A stretch of 64,000 nucleotides of DNA from Whitmania pigra (GCA_021613335.1 JAJTWR010000308.1:578501-642500); one strand, 5' to 3'; counted from the first letter of the stretch, positions 50,301-62,105 are shown. Numbers and translations are program-made. Notes: generated by a model from the sequence alone, not told the origin.

Positions 50301-53300
50301 TCAACTAACCTAAGCTTAGGCTTAGGAACTGACTGAAGGCTGATGGTATCGATGTCTGGATTGCTGTCAGACAAGCTCTCGTCGAACAAGTCGTCATCAG
50401 CGTATCGGTCTCCTTCGTGTCGGCCAATCTCCTGGACTGCAGACTGCAAAACCTTCGAATCAAAAGCAATGTCAACCTATGTAGTTAATAAAAATAATGA
50501 TGATAATAATAATAATAATAATAATAATGATAATAACAATAATAATCATAATAATAATAAGTTGTTTCATTGATCATTGCAAAAGATAGTTTTAAATGAT
50601 GTCAATAGTGGTGCAATAAACCGGAGGGATTCAAACCTCATCTGTGACCTTGAACTTCTTGATGAGTGAGATGAACTTTTGCTTCAAGTTCTTTTGCTAA
50701 TTAAAAATTAACCTTTTTTTTAATATCACTAGTGAGGGAGACAATATCATTATTTTATGACAATAAATGTACATAATTTATGTTAAAATGTCAGTTTGTA
50801 GAGAACATAGTTTTATCATTCATTAGAAAATAGAAATTGGATTTGAAGGTTAAACTTTCTAGAGAACTTGAAAAGTAAAGTTAACGCTCCCAGATAATCT
50901 CTATGTTTTAATATTTTTATTTATCACTTTATTGCTCCTAAATCTGAATTTGCCTATTTAAGAAATAAAAAATGATCCAAATGTCAACATAAATCAAATC
51001 AGCATATTAAAAAATCACAACCTTGCCTTAAAGACAGCATGTTAAATTGCAATGAGCTTCAAGACTCATTTCTAACACAAGTTTCAAAATCTGATTAACA
51101 AGTATTTCTAAATTTATCCTAAATAATTGCAAATAATAAATTTATCCTAAATAATTGTCTGAGGCAGACATGGATAAATAGATCATGAAAATAAAATATG
51201 ATCCTATGGGGTTTATTTTTTAAATTATACATCTCAAAATAATATTGCTGACAATTGTTATTTCTCATATATACCAATGACATCTACACAGTTTGTGAAA
51301 ACTTGTTCCTGTTTGCGGATGATAAGAAAATATAGAGTTATTAGCAAAGATGAGGACTGCAACAAATTACAGGTAGACGTGGATAATGTAATTGATTGGT
51401 TCAACAGATGGCAAATGAAAGTGAATATGAATAAATGTTGTGCAATGCATGTTGGGGGATGACACCACTTAAATAAGTACCAGTTATCAGACCTTGATGG
51501 AGAAAATTATGAAATTCCAGTTTACAACTCGTTTATGGACTTTGGAATTATTTTAGACTAAGATTTAAAATTCAAAGAACACATCCTCTCACATGTCAAG
51601 AAAGAAAACATGATTCTTAATAAGAAATTTTAAGCATTTTCATATTTTGCTTTTGTGGACTTGTATAAGTCTTTGGTGAGGTCTCAGTTGGAGTGTTGAG
51701 TGCAGGTATGGAGCCCGTATAGACTGGGATTGTTTGATGTGATAGAAGGAGTACAAAGAAGAGCTGCAAAATTAAGATAATCCTGCAGGGACCTTCCTTA
51801 CCAATCAAGATTAGACAAACTGAAATTGCCAAGTTTATGTTACAGAAGAAAGAGAGCTGATATGATTTTGTTATTTAAGTTGTTGACAAGTGGAATGAGA
51901 GATTTAGTTTGTCCTTCCCTTTCTGTCTTGCATTCCAAGACCAGAGGACATGAAAGAAAATTGATGACAAGATTGGCCTACAAAGATTGCAAAAAGTTTT
52001 TTTTTGGTAATAGAGTGGTTCATGAATGGAACAGTTTGCCTCCGGATGTTAAAAATTTCAAGAAGAACTTGGACAGATTCTTTACCAATAGAATTTACAG
52101 TTTAGACTAAGAAGTTAATGTTTGAGTTTATTTTTGATTGCTCGGTTTTGGTGAGGGACCATTGGCCCGAGCTGGTTTTTCTAATAATGATAAAAAGCAA
52201 TGAGTTTGAATCCTCAAAGATGAGATGATACTTAATCAATCCTCAATCGAAACTGAAATGTTTTCGAGGCAAATCTTATAGAAAAAAGTAGGACAGGTGC
52301 CCAAGCTTCCTCTCACCTGGTTAAAAAAAGCATTCCCAAGAGAATTTGTCTTCGGTCTCCTCCTGGGAATCCCAGTCTCTTCTCCGGTCTCACAGTCACT
52401 TACTCCATCATTTGATGAGACATCACCATCATCCTGCATTTCATCCTCATCAGATGCATCATATCTATAACGGTCTAAAGTAATGACAAATGAAGCTTTT
52501 CATTCATTTCTCTGAATATTTTAGAAATAAATTTAACCTTTGACAATTTTCAATTTATCTTGATCAACAGGCTGTGTAGACAGAGACAAAATGACAATTC
52601 TGGCAACAACTTCACTTTTACCATCTTTTGAGCAAGAATGTAAGTTCAGTTCTCTATCCATAGGATGCTGTAGCACATGAGACATGCTGACTTGTCCAAC
52701 TGCCAAAGTCTTAAAACCCAGCATCGTTCTATTTTTGTATTTTTTACGACGTTGCAACATGATCTGCAGCCTGTTATTGTCCCTCTTTAAATGGTGTGAA
52801 TACTGAAAAGATTCAAGTAAGATATATTTGGAAATAAAAATATTAATTAATTTTAAAAATTACATTATCAATCAAAAGACCTGCAACGAAAAGGTTATGT
52901 CTAATTCAGCATCCAACATCCCGTTCTTCTGAATAAGAATTTCATTAGATCTTAGCATTCCTTTACTACCCTGAATAGAAATTAAAATGTAGTAAAATTA
53001 ATTACAATTAATTCATAAATTCCAAATCCAATATTAATGTCAACCTGCATTTTTATGGCAATTATGACAGAGTGGAGCTCATTCTCCAGAACCCTTTTGA
53101 TCACTAACCGTGTAATGATGAGACTGCAAAGCCTTTAACATAAAGAAAAATGGATTAAAATGTTGATCAAATACAATCAGGCACAATTTATCTAAAACCT
53201 TGGAATACAATGCGGAGAGGACTTCTCAACCTCCCATGATGAAAATAATTTCATAGGAAACATTTTTGTTCCGGCAGAAGCAGAATACGACGGAACCTCT

Positions 53301-53338
53301 GCCATAGCACTAACTTTAGTACCGATTTGTTCATTCAT
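47305..53338 (-). CDS. Phosphofurin acidic cluster sorting protein (PACS1/2 type)
   Basis: PACS proteins are cytosolic adaptors that sort cargo with acidic clusters (such as furin) between endosomes, the Golgi and the ER. The N-terminal cargo-binding region is clear: [19 protein letters not shown] (about 53290-53230), [20 protein letters not shown], then [20 protein letters not shown] and [17 protein letters not shown] (52533-52800). The acidic regulatory stretch [13 protein letters not shown] follows (52.4 kb), then [20 protein letters not shown] (50.4 kb). A Lys/Ser-rich exon (~50033-49637) has no counterpart I recall. The C-terminal domain carries [20 protein letters not shown], a Pro/Ser segment and the family end [20 protein letters not shown]. 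The start may be 53338 or an in-frame ATG at 53305. There are about 17 exons. Whether it is PACS1 or PACS2 cannot be told; invertebrates usually have one. Confidence 0.9.
49637..50033 (-). other. Lys/Ser-rich exon of PACS with internal near-repeats
   Basis: This is one exon of the PACS gene coding about 130 residues. It has repeated themes [30 protein letters not shown] and [11 protein letters not shown], nearly all charged or Ser/Thr. It is probably disordered and a good kinase substrate. The frame enters and leaves in step with its neighbours. Confidence 0.75.
50502..50562. repeat. AAT microsatellite in a PACS intron
   Basis: About 60 bp of AAT units with AAC and GAT interruptions, just upstream (in gene sense) of the exon that ends near 50477. 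The Asn-rich frame is an artefact. Confidence 0.9.
51260..52110 (+). pseudogene. Dead LINE reverse-transcriptase fragment in a PACS intron
   Basis: Plus-strand frames read FADD (51312-51323), the catalytic motif of non-LTR reverse transcriptases. [17 protein letters not shown] and [11 protein letters not shown] follow, then the thumb/C-terminal part [19 protein letters not shown] and [20 protein letters not shown]. Several in-frame stops and frame changes break it. It is antisense to PACS and 5'-truncated, as old LINE copies usually are. The pattern is CR1/Jockey-like; the clade is not resolved. Confidence 0.85.
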
Positions 53339-55149
53339 ATCCAATTCGAACCACTTAAGACCAACAACAAGCTACCGCAACAGTCGACCAAAACAAAAAA
53401 TGGCCATCACAAGAACTTGGGTATTGTCAAAAGCATATTCTATAAATACCACTTTTACGCAATTTTCAAACTAAAATTATTAGTTGCTTTGAGAATTAAT
53501 TCTATTTTGTCGTTTTGTTAATATTGTCTTTCAAGCGTGTGCATTGCAGAAACGCGCATTCCTCATCCCTGCGCAGACGAGTAGATGCCTAGTTAGCAAG
53601 AGGCAGGCGTAGTATAGCGGGGATCGACCGGGGTCACTTTTTTAGCCAGGGCCGGGGTACAAAGTACATTCTTATATATGAAAATATATGCTTTTCTTCA
53701 ACTTTTTAAAATTAATGCAATGCTAGCATGCAAATTCATCAAATTAGATGAATGCAGATATTTGTAATTCCATCATCTCAAGACTCATTTGTAAACATAA
53801 AACTTGTGTTTACTATTCCTACATTAACTAACTTTAGTTACCAAACTTAATCAAAGTCTAAAGAGAAATTCAGTCATTTTTAGTCGCTTGACTTTAGGAT
53901 AGAATGAAAAAGGTCACCTCTTGAAGTTTTACGAGGGTTTGCCCCTTGGAAAAGCTGAAACGACATCTCTATATCCAGTGGCGTAACAACTGTTCTTGCC
54001 GCCCGACGCGGTCATAAGATTTGTCTCCCCGTCTTGGTCGTTAATAATCCGTTAACCTTCAAGTTTTCGAAAATCTCTCAAATATTTGTATTACACAATC
54101 AAATCGGTTAAAACTTTACAAACTCTCCCCACTTTTTCTGCAATTTTTGTAACAGTTTCAAAATTCAGTCTATCAGCAAGTTCCCTCTCTAAAGAAGACT
54201 GCCAAGTCTATAAGCCTTCACTGGCTCATCGATGATCAAAGAGAGTTTTCTACTTACTTAAGTTTGGAGGATCACAATATTCGGGGCAGAATCCCCAAGG
54301 CGGTATCTCTATATGAAGCTCAAAAGTTGAAAGTGACCATCGATTTTACGTTTCATGAAGCTTCTACAAAATACTTCAATCTCTTACTTTCGGCAAAGAA
54401 CTCTTTTTTCACTATGTTTTCATCAACTACACCAATCATAATTAACATCAAGAGGATTTGAAGGTGTGAGTATTTATTTGAAAGATCATGAACTTGCTGA
54501 AATCCGACTCTTTAACAGACACATCAAAACATTGAGGCCGTTTTTTTAATTTTTAGGTACACCCTCAAAATTCTCCCTCTTAGCACTTGCCGACCGGGGC
54601 GGACCTCCCCCTTGATATGCCACGCTTTAGTGCAGTGGTACACAACATTCCTTGGTCGAGTGAAAAATGAGACCGCTTAAAACAGATTCCAAATTTTATC
54701 TCATCAAACGCAAGCAATAAGACACATGAACAGGAGAACAGAGACAAAATTGCGATCTAGAAGGTAGTTCGTAGTAAATCTTGGAAAACTATAAAAACAC
54801 GACGATACCTAAGCTGTGCCATAATATGTCCATAACTTAGCGAGAAAAGTTATTAATTTGGAGATGTGCGCCTCTCCACGTACGGTGTTTGCCCTGTGGT
54901 CATTCACAATCTCACGAAAATTGACTGAAAGCAGAGTTTTCACTTAGCCTTATCAGGCTGGTCGCAGACCAGACATTGTGCACCATCGCTCTAGTGATAT
55001 CTGCTATAACCTTTAATATAGTTGGTCAAATACAGTTGTACAGATTTTATTGACGTTTGACAATTTCTTGCAATCCACACAGACGTAAGTTGCACTTGAT
55101 CTGCTTCATCTCTGACATGAGGGTTTTCCACAATTGATTTTCACATTTT
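53339..55149. other. Spacer between FASTKD gene and PACS
   Basis: No gene is seen. It includes the PACS 5' flank, a GC-richer segment at 53540-53660, the second copy of the dispersed repeat, and the 3' UTR of the FASTKD gene at its right end. Confidence 0.6.
53970..54640. mobile_element. Dispersed repeat, copy 2 (possible non-autonomous DNA transposon)
   Basis: The core 54227-54630 matches 26027-26480. Taken wider, the left end reads agtggcgtaac (about 53970) and the right end tgatatgccacgct (about 54635), whose complement is agcgtggcatatca. These look like imperfect terminal inverted repeats of the GTGGCGTA type common in invertebrate genomes. The left end was not traced in copy 1, and no transposase frame is present. 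Confidence 0.5.
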
Positions 55150-58100
55150 TCACTCCTTATCAAAAAATGCATTAATTTTCTCCTTCAAGTATTCCACTTT
55201 GGAAGATTTTTCAGACATTCCCATAGAATACCATTCATAGTAAGGTATCTAAAATAAATAGGTATGCAAACATTATGTATTCATCTTCAATGAATTTGTG
55301 AATGTAAGCCTTCTTCAAAAAATGTGAGGTAGCAAATGTTCACAATAGTGTGCAAGGTGGTTGAGTTTCTGCATGAAGAACAACAGTGCCTCGCCTCAGA
55401 TGGTATGCATATGGTGCTAAATAAATGGAACGATTCAAAACCCCATAACTTAGATGTGAATTGATTAGTGATGAAGCATTAAAGATCATTCAAGCAAAAT
55501 AACACCAACTTCAACCACTCTGTAATTTAGCACTTCCAGATGCCTTCTCCTCATGTGATGTTTCCCAGCAAGTGACCTGGATTCTTTGCAGAAATAAGAT
55601 TCATGCAGGAGGCACACAGCCAGCCTGTCACCAAAATAAGTTTCAAATAAATCAATGTTTGGGAATAAAATTATGCATTTTAAATTCTGGATTTAATAAA
55701 ATTATTTTTAGACCTCTGGAAATCTTTGTGGGTCTTAGAATCCAGAATATTAGCAGGGATTGGAGTATTTTTATGCAAAGCACATTCAAAATCTAAAATT
55801 TAAAATTATGTAATCAGATTGTACAGTAACATTATAAATAAGAAACATGTTAATATATTTAGATCTGACCTATTTTGTGATAGAATGGGGAAAAGGACTC
55901 CCTCTTGATATACTTTGAACTTCCAAAGACATCAATAAGATATGAATAAACTTCTCCTTTAAAGTTTTCTATGTTTCTATTGGGTTTCCCACCTAAGGTA
56001 AAATTGAATAAAATACAGAGCAAGTATTAATTTAAAGGCATCTAAAAGAACTCACCACTTTGGAGCCACCTGTCAATGCAATAATGTTCGTGAAACCATG
56101 GAATGTTGAGTTCAGGGCATTCAATGACAACACAACGATTCAGATTCATGAGGTTATATTCACTGCTTTGATCATATGGGCAATCTGTCCATATAGTTGA
56201 GATATGATATATAATGCATCATAAGTGTACTATTTGTTATTTAACCTTCAACTATTTTCTCCAGTGCTTGTAAAACCTCCAATTTGAAGAATTCCTTTAA
56301 ATCTTCCTTAGGATAAAAATTCAATAAAGCTAAGCTATTAAGAATAACTAAGTTATTCCTGTAGGACTGGCTTTCAAATTCCTTTTTATAAACACCTTTG
56401 AGAATATCAAGAAATTCAGACATTCTCTTTGGCACATAGTTTGCTCTGGCACAGACTTGTAGAACAGATGATGCATTGCTTGTGGCCATAGGATCATCAA
56501 TGACTTGATTGACAAGGCTCTCAAAAAGAACCGGAACATAATAATTTGAGATACTGAGAAACCTTAAAACTTTTCTTGATTTGATAATATCAAAATTATC
56601 AGCAACACTTTCAAGTGAACTCAAGATGGCATGGTTCAAGGAAGAATTTAAGAATCTGACATTGGCTAGGAATGGTGAGCCGATCAAGTAGAAGCTTTTA
56701 TCTGCTGGGGCCTCTCCCAACTTGAGGGCAACTATTTGCTGAATTCGACTTGAGAGCTCAATAAAATGTTGCTTCTTTTCTCTTGAAGAGTTTCTCAAGC
56801 TTACATCAACTGCACTGAGTAACCAGGACAACGATAAAAAAGACCATCGAGGTAATGATGAGATCAGTTTCAGATAAGTATGATATGGAACTTGAAGAAT
56901 GTTGCTCAATGTCAGCACATATGATCCTAAAATTGTCAATGTTTGAAGACCCAAACCATAATTTCCATCAATATATTTTACAACCACCTGGACAATTCTT
57001 TGTTCATCGTCTGGATCTGTGAGTGGATACTTCATCAAAAATTTTGAGATTTTGTTGAAGCGGCTCATGTATTCAATGATTCCTTCATAATTTTCCACAA
57101 TCCTTTTTTGTAAAAACTTTATAAGATCATCTTCAGCTTCAACATCTAACAAAGTATCAGATATGTTGGAAAGCAACACTGTGTCGAATTTCTCTTCAGG
57201 GTTAGACAATTTTACTGCAAGAGCTTGTTGAAGTTTCTTTACTGTGTCCTTTGGAACATACTTTGATATTGAACTCAATGCACACACCAGCTCGGATGTC
57301 CTTGCATCATCAGAAAGTATTTCTTCAATTCTCTTCCCTATCATTGTACTCAAATTTTTTTTAATTTGGATTTTAAATTTCAATGATCTGCATAAATCCT
57401 GAATTTCAAACATATCTAATAAATGAATATTTTGTTTGGAAGCCTCTTCTATCTTAAAAACAACTGATTTTGGTATAACATTAGGGTTAATAACACCCTG
57501 AGTAAAAATATATAAAAACCTCGATAAAGGTGATAAGTACTCTGGATGATTGATAATGTTCAAGCATTCAACAGATTTAATAGTCCAATTAAAAATCCAT
57601 TTCATGGTGTCTTCAGTGATGAGTTTAGTCAAGTTTCCAGATATGGTAACTATATTGTGTAACTCCTCATGTGTCGGTGAATCACTTGTTTCTATTAATG
57701 TCTTCAATCTTTTTATGACAAGTCTACTTAAATCACTCTGCAACCCAGGCAAACTTTTAATTACATAGCTTGCTGACAGAAGACTCTTGTGATCCATGGA
57801 AGGAATATTTTCTCGTATTCTATTGATAAGTTTGCAATAGATTGGATCTTCAATATGAACATTCATATAAATCAGAGCAAGTGTAACTGGGCACACTTTA
57901 TCAATGTCAATTAGGTCACAGTAGTTATTCAATGACTTCAACAAAACTTGAAACTGTTCATGGTCGAGAATAGGTTTCATAATTTCATCTAATTCACCTT
58001 GAAGAAGTAGTTGTACATATGAAACGTGCACGTTTCCAAGCAAATGATTGTTTTGGGACCAAATGTTTTTGTAATGCGTTTGAAAGATATGATTCAATGC

Positions 58101-58418
58101 CACCAATATGTGCTTCATATTCAACGTCTTTTGGTCGATATTTCCCAAATAATTAAGAATATCATCGCAAGTCTTCAGATTTGATATTTCCTCATCAAAT
58201 TTATCATGTGATAAAGGCTCAGAAATAACCATATAATTTGGAATTGACAAAAACCTCACCGCATTCTGGCATGTGGCCAACGGTTGAACGTCAGCGACAA
58301 AGGCGAATGACCGCTTACAAAGCTCAAAAGAATGACATTTGTTAGGAAATAAAACTCTAGGTAAATTTCTGTAGCTGTAGTTTATAAGATATCTACCAGA
58401 CTTTAAAACGTTATTCAT
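55150..58418 (-). CDS. FAST kinase domain-containing protein with RAP domain (FASTKD1-like)
   Basis: FASTKD proteins bind RNA in mitochondria and control the stability and processing of mitochondrial transcripts. Six exons join in phase: 58418-56246, 56184-56056, 55992-55870, 55792-55714, 55624-55510 and 55248-55150, giving 905 residues. The start MNNVLKSGRYLINYSYRNL is basic, fitting a mitochondrial presequence. The first 724 codons are one exon of helical repeats with a VHVSYVQLLLQG-type scaffold. The FAST region includes CPELNIPWFHEHYC (exon 2) and the exon 3 segment around GEVYSYLIDVFGS. The RAP domain is shown by LAVCLLHESYFCKESRSLAG, RRRHLEVLNYRVVE and IPYYEWYSMG near the end. The length fits FASTKD1 better than FASTKD3 or FASTKD5, but the subfamily is not settled. 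Confidence 0.88.
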
Positions 58419-58447
58419 AATTCTGTGTGGTTGAATCGAAAATAAAC

Positions 58448-58450
<3 letters not shown>

Positions 58451-58478
<28 letters not shown>
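58451..58478. repeat. 28-bp A/T homopolymer upstream of the FASTKD gene
   Basis: An uninterrupted A run (T on the gene strand) ending 33 bases 5' of the ATG. It may lie in the promoter or 5' UTR. Such dA:dT tracts disfavour nucleosomes. Confidence 0.9.
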
Positions 58479-58479
<1 letters not shown>

Positions 58480-59759
58480 GAAAATATAACGACTACAATG
58501 CTTAATAGAACATTTAGAAAGTCTATCTTTTTCAATTTTAACTTTTTAAAATTTATTTTTAATGCCACTATTAATTTCCCGGATGAATAAATATGACAAA
58601 TGAACAAATATAGGTACCATTGTCTTACCTAAGATTTGAGATTTTTTTATTTATGTCGTGGGCTTTGCTTGCCATCATCCTAACTATCAAGTCAAGTCGA
58701 GAACATTAATAGAACACTACTAATACTTTGCTTGCCACATCACGTTAAGCAGGTTAAGTAGTGACATTGAACATTTCAAAAATTAATCGTAGCCGAAATG
58801 CATTTATCTAATCACTCGTGCATCAGTTTTATTGAGGATTCTCCTGAGTATGATCCCATCTCTCCATTATTTTTGCTAGCTGTCCACTAGTGTTAATTCT
58901 ATTAACTGTAACTGAAAACTATAACAACTGATGAAACCCAAATCGGTTAACTCTAACTGACTATGCCTAAATAACTGTAATCATAACTTTAACTGGATAG
59001 TTGTAACTGATTAACTGCAAAGTCCGATCAGTTAACTGAACTTTTTTTATATCAGTATCGCTTTATTTTGTAAACGACGATTTTCCGCAGAATTTTATAT
59101 CTTACTCTGTAGTTTTGTTAGCCTGCTAAAATTTGGACAGTTTTTGTTGCTTACGGGTGTTTAGTAAAACTGGATATAGTTGTGAGTAATGTTAATAAAA
59201 CAATGCTAATATTGCAATACAAGTTGCTTATTAAATTTTATGTAAAGATCAAATTTAAGAGTAATATAACCACATTTGTGAAACTTTTATAAAGAAACAT
59301 TCATTAAAATAATGATATGATATGATTTCATTCATAGTTGTCAAATCTTGGTTTTGAAAATATTAACATTGCAATAAAACCAAAGAAATAAAAAATAAGA
59401 AAAGTCTAAAAAAAGTGTATGGAAACTTATATTAGTCTAAATATTTTTTTAGCCATATTTCTAATACACAAATTATTTTTTAATAATGAAAACAAAATCA
59501 TGTTTTCTTATATATTTATAAATTAAACCATTTTGAAAGAAGCCATTTTTATTTCTAACAAAACATCGCGAAAAAAATTGCAGATATATGTGGAACTAGA
59601 TGATTTTAACAACGCGTCCATTTGACCATTTGACCAATCGCCATTGTTAAATTGCGTCGATTTTTTAAACATAATTTAAGCCAATTATCTTTATATCTAA
59701 ATTTAAATTTTTGAATCGAACATGCTAAAGGAAGGCTGCTGGCGCAAAAGCGTCAGTAC
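58479..59759. other. Intergenic, with a cluster of TAACTG motifs
   Basis: No gene is seen. Between about 58896 and 59042 the hexamer TAACTG or its complement occurs roughly eight to ten times in 150 bp, without a fixed spacing. The rest is AT-rich. Confidence 0.55.
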
Positions 59760-60048
59760 TGAAATAACCTGGGGTCCGAGAACTAGTAAGTTTTAGAGTA
59801 AGTTAATTAAGCAAGTATTCAGTTAACGGAACTGAATAATCGAAGGTAAGAGTTTAAGGAATTGAGGTACTTAGAAGATGTAAATGGATATTTGGGCTTC
59901 TAAGTTGTTTGGATTCTCGCTGAATGTCAGGTGAATATCGAGAATGCTTTTCTGTAGAAATATTAGATACCACGTGCCCGACAAAGATACCAAATATAAT
60001 GAAATTTGCAATATAAACTTAATTAATTATCAAGTTTACAACATTACA
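59760..60048 (-). mobile_element. 3' LTR of a Gypsy-type retrotransposon
   Basis: On the minus strand a purine tract AAGGAGGG (60056-60049) is followed directly by TGTAATGTTGTAA. The segment ends GGTTATTTCA at 59769-59760, so it runs TG...CA over 289 bp. The same ten bases GGTTATTTCA precede the presumed primer-binding site near 61478. Both boundary signatures are typical of an LTR element. A full second LTR was not identified. Confidence 0.6.
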
Positions 60049-60054
60049 CCCTCC

Positions 60055-61358
60055 TTAAATCTGTTCGTCCCGAACAGACTGCTCTCCGTGGTACTTCGCC
60101 AGTCGGCGGATGAGTGCCACCTTCATTTTCACTCTCGGGATATCTCTAACATGGTGTCCATGTACCGCTATCGTTTCAATGCAAGCCCGTCCTCCTCCCG
60201 TATCTCCACAAAAACGCTTGCTGAAAAAGATCAGCAAGACGAACAACAGTACTAAGGGCTCGCCTCGAGTCTCTGACGACCTCCGAAGACCAGAAAGCTC
60301 GCCCTGGCTGAGAACTCCACAAATGAACTCCTCAGACATCGATTCAACCTTATCAACCACGTACTCACGACCGCCGAGTACTTCACCGCCAACATCTCCA
60401 CTCTCAGTTACAATGACATCCGCAGCTGCAACCTCCATGACATTCAAAGCTGAATCGAATTCGGAAACCTCCAACTCAAATCGCTCGCCACTGCTCTCCG
60501 AGTCCAGTTCTTCCACTGATTCCTCAACGCGAGGAGGGTGGTCTTTACCAAAGGCCCTCCTTCAATTATTTCCTCGGTTCTCTCCACAACCGACACCAAC
60601 GAGGCAATCGTGCACGGAACTGGCTCATTGGGCACTGGCGCGACCTCTTTGGGGTTTGCAAAACTCTCCCTCAGCTCACCGTTGTCCTCATTCCCAACAT
60701 TTATGGGGAGCTCCACTATTGGACTGCCCCCGTCAACCACCAAACTGCCCTCACTCACATCAGCAAAGGTCTTCTCAGCACCGTTCTCCTCACACAGCTT
60801 TTCCCTCAGCTCCTTCCCCGATTCCTCACTCCATGGAAGAAACACTTTGCTTCCCAAAGTTCTTCCATCTACAATTTCCTCGGTCTCTTTCTCAACCGGA
60901 ACCAGTGTGGCAATCGGGTGCATCGCTGATGCTTCAGCTGGCATGTTGTTTTTGGTGCTTGTTGGAGTCTCCTCTGGTTGATACCTAGTGGAAGCTTTGT
61001 CAAAGAAAACCTCAGTTATTTGCTCCTGAAGCTCCATTTCAGGAATCGAAGATTCTTAGATAGTTTTGCTTGGGACGCTTTTTAATTTCTTGATTCTAGT
61101 TTCCTCTTCTGTCAAGAAATTCATCACGCGCTGTTCGTTTAAGTCGGCACCAAGCCCGGCCAACAATTGTATATAGCCATGGTCTTCAAATCCGTATTCG
61201 TCCACCTCATAACCATTGTCGATGATCCAAGTCTCAAGACGTTCTAGAAGTTCTTCCATCTTCCCTTTAGGGTCCAACTTTCTTATCCTGAGTTCTCGCT
61301 TCAATTCGAAAACATTTAACTCTTCCAATACCTTGATACTGAACATTTTTGATCCCAC
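60055..61358 (-). pseudogene. Broken gag-like frame with SAP motif, LTR element without pol
   Basis: On the minus strand a frame starting at 61358 (MGSKMFSIKVLEEL) contains a SAP-like DNA-binding motif, LNVFELKRELRIRKLDPKGK followed by MEELLERLETW. It stops at 61056, continues in the same frame from 61037, and shifts frame near 60520 before ending at 60055. The long middle part is Glu/Ser/Pro-rich and carries two diverged copies of a segment with TEEIVDG and TEEIIEG about 110 residues apart. No protease, reverse transcriptase, RNase H or integrase is present. Its place between a primer-site-like leader and the polypurine tract marks it as the only coding part of the LTR element. The opposite-strand Ser/Pro frames are its shadow. 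Confidence 0.55.
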
Positions 61359-61439
61359 TCAGTTTATCCTTCGATCTTGCTTTCACATTCACCGCTCCCA
61401 ACGTTACCAGATTCCGAATTCCAAAGGTTTCTTGACAAT

Positions 61440-61490
61440 CACAATGGCCCTTGGAAATCCCACTCCTGACACCAATGAAATAACCATGGG
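61440..61490 (-). mobile_element. 5' LTR end and primer-binding-site-like leader
   Basis: On the minus strand GGTTATTTCA is followed at once by TTGGTGTCAGGAGTGGGATT. This resembles the TGGTGTCAGAAGTGGGA-type leader found just inside the 5' LTR of some Gypsy elements. The LTR upstream of it is too diverged or truncated to align with the 3' LTR. Confidence 0.5.
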
Positions 61491-61564
61491 AAGAGCTTCG
61501 GTTGACGATGGATAATTTATGGACTGGTTGGTGAAGGTGAATTGTAGAAGATGAGCGAAGATGA

Positions 61565-61900
61565 TCATGGATTTGGCGGTGGTGAATGAGATGATAGAGC
61601 TAGGGGGGTTGGATGTGGATAAGATGCGGTAAGGGAGTAAAGACGTTTTATAAATGATACGGTAATGTATGGTGGCCAGTGCAGTTGCGTCAGGGCCTCG
61701 GAGCTGTTAAGATTAGGGTCAAGGAGGACAAGTTTAGCTAACTTATTTCGGATGCGCTGAAGGGAGAGAATAAGAGAGGCAGTGTCATACAGGAGAGAAT
61801 TGCAGTAGTAAAGGCGAGAGAGGACTAGACTGCTTGCAAAAGCAGTAGTCATATCAATCAAAAGGAACGGACGGATATGTCGGATTGCCCAGAGAAACTT
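61565..61900 (-). pseudogene. CR1-like LINE fragment (reverse transcriptase 3' part)
   Basis: The minus-strand frame reads FLWAIRHIRPFLL, then SSLVLSRLYYCNSLLYD, SLQRIRNKLAKLVL and LTQLHWPPYITVSF. This is the conserved block after the palm of CR1/L2-type reverse transcriptases (consensus like LVLSRLDYCNSLLYG and LHWLPV). It is short, frayed on both sides, and different from the other two LINE relics. Confidence 0.75.
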
Positions 61901-62105
61901 TTTTTTATTTGATTATAGTCCGTTACATAACTGAGATGAATTGGGCTTTAGTTAGTGTTAGTAATTTAAAATAATGAAATGTAATAGAATAATGAAAATG
62001 AGTTAGTTATATTAAAATTGTAAAGAGCTTATAGTAAGCCGCTTCTGTTTTTGCAAATTCACCGGTAAATGATGTTTACACTTGCTGGATTGCTAAGCAT
62101 GGATG
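61901..62105. other. LINE 3' tail or spacer
   Basis: About 200 bp of AT-rich sequence between the CR1-like fragment and the C-terminal end of the next LINE. It probably holds that element's 3' UTR. No other signal is visible. Confidence 0.4.

Noticed and set aside
60110..60988. 292-residue plus-strand Ser/Pro-rich frame
   Set aside because: It is the antisense shadow of the Glu/Ser-rich gag-like frame. The SAP motif and the LTR element signals are all on the minus strand.
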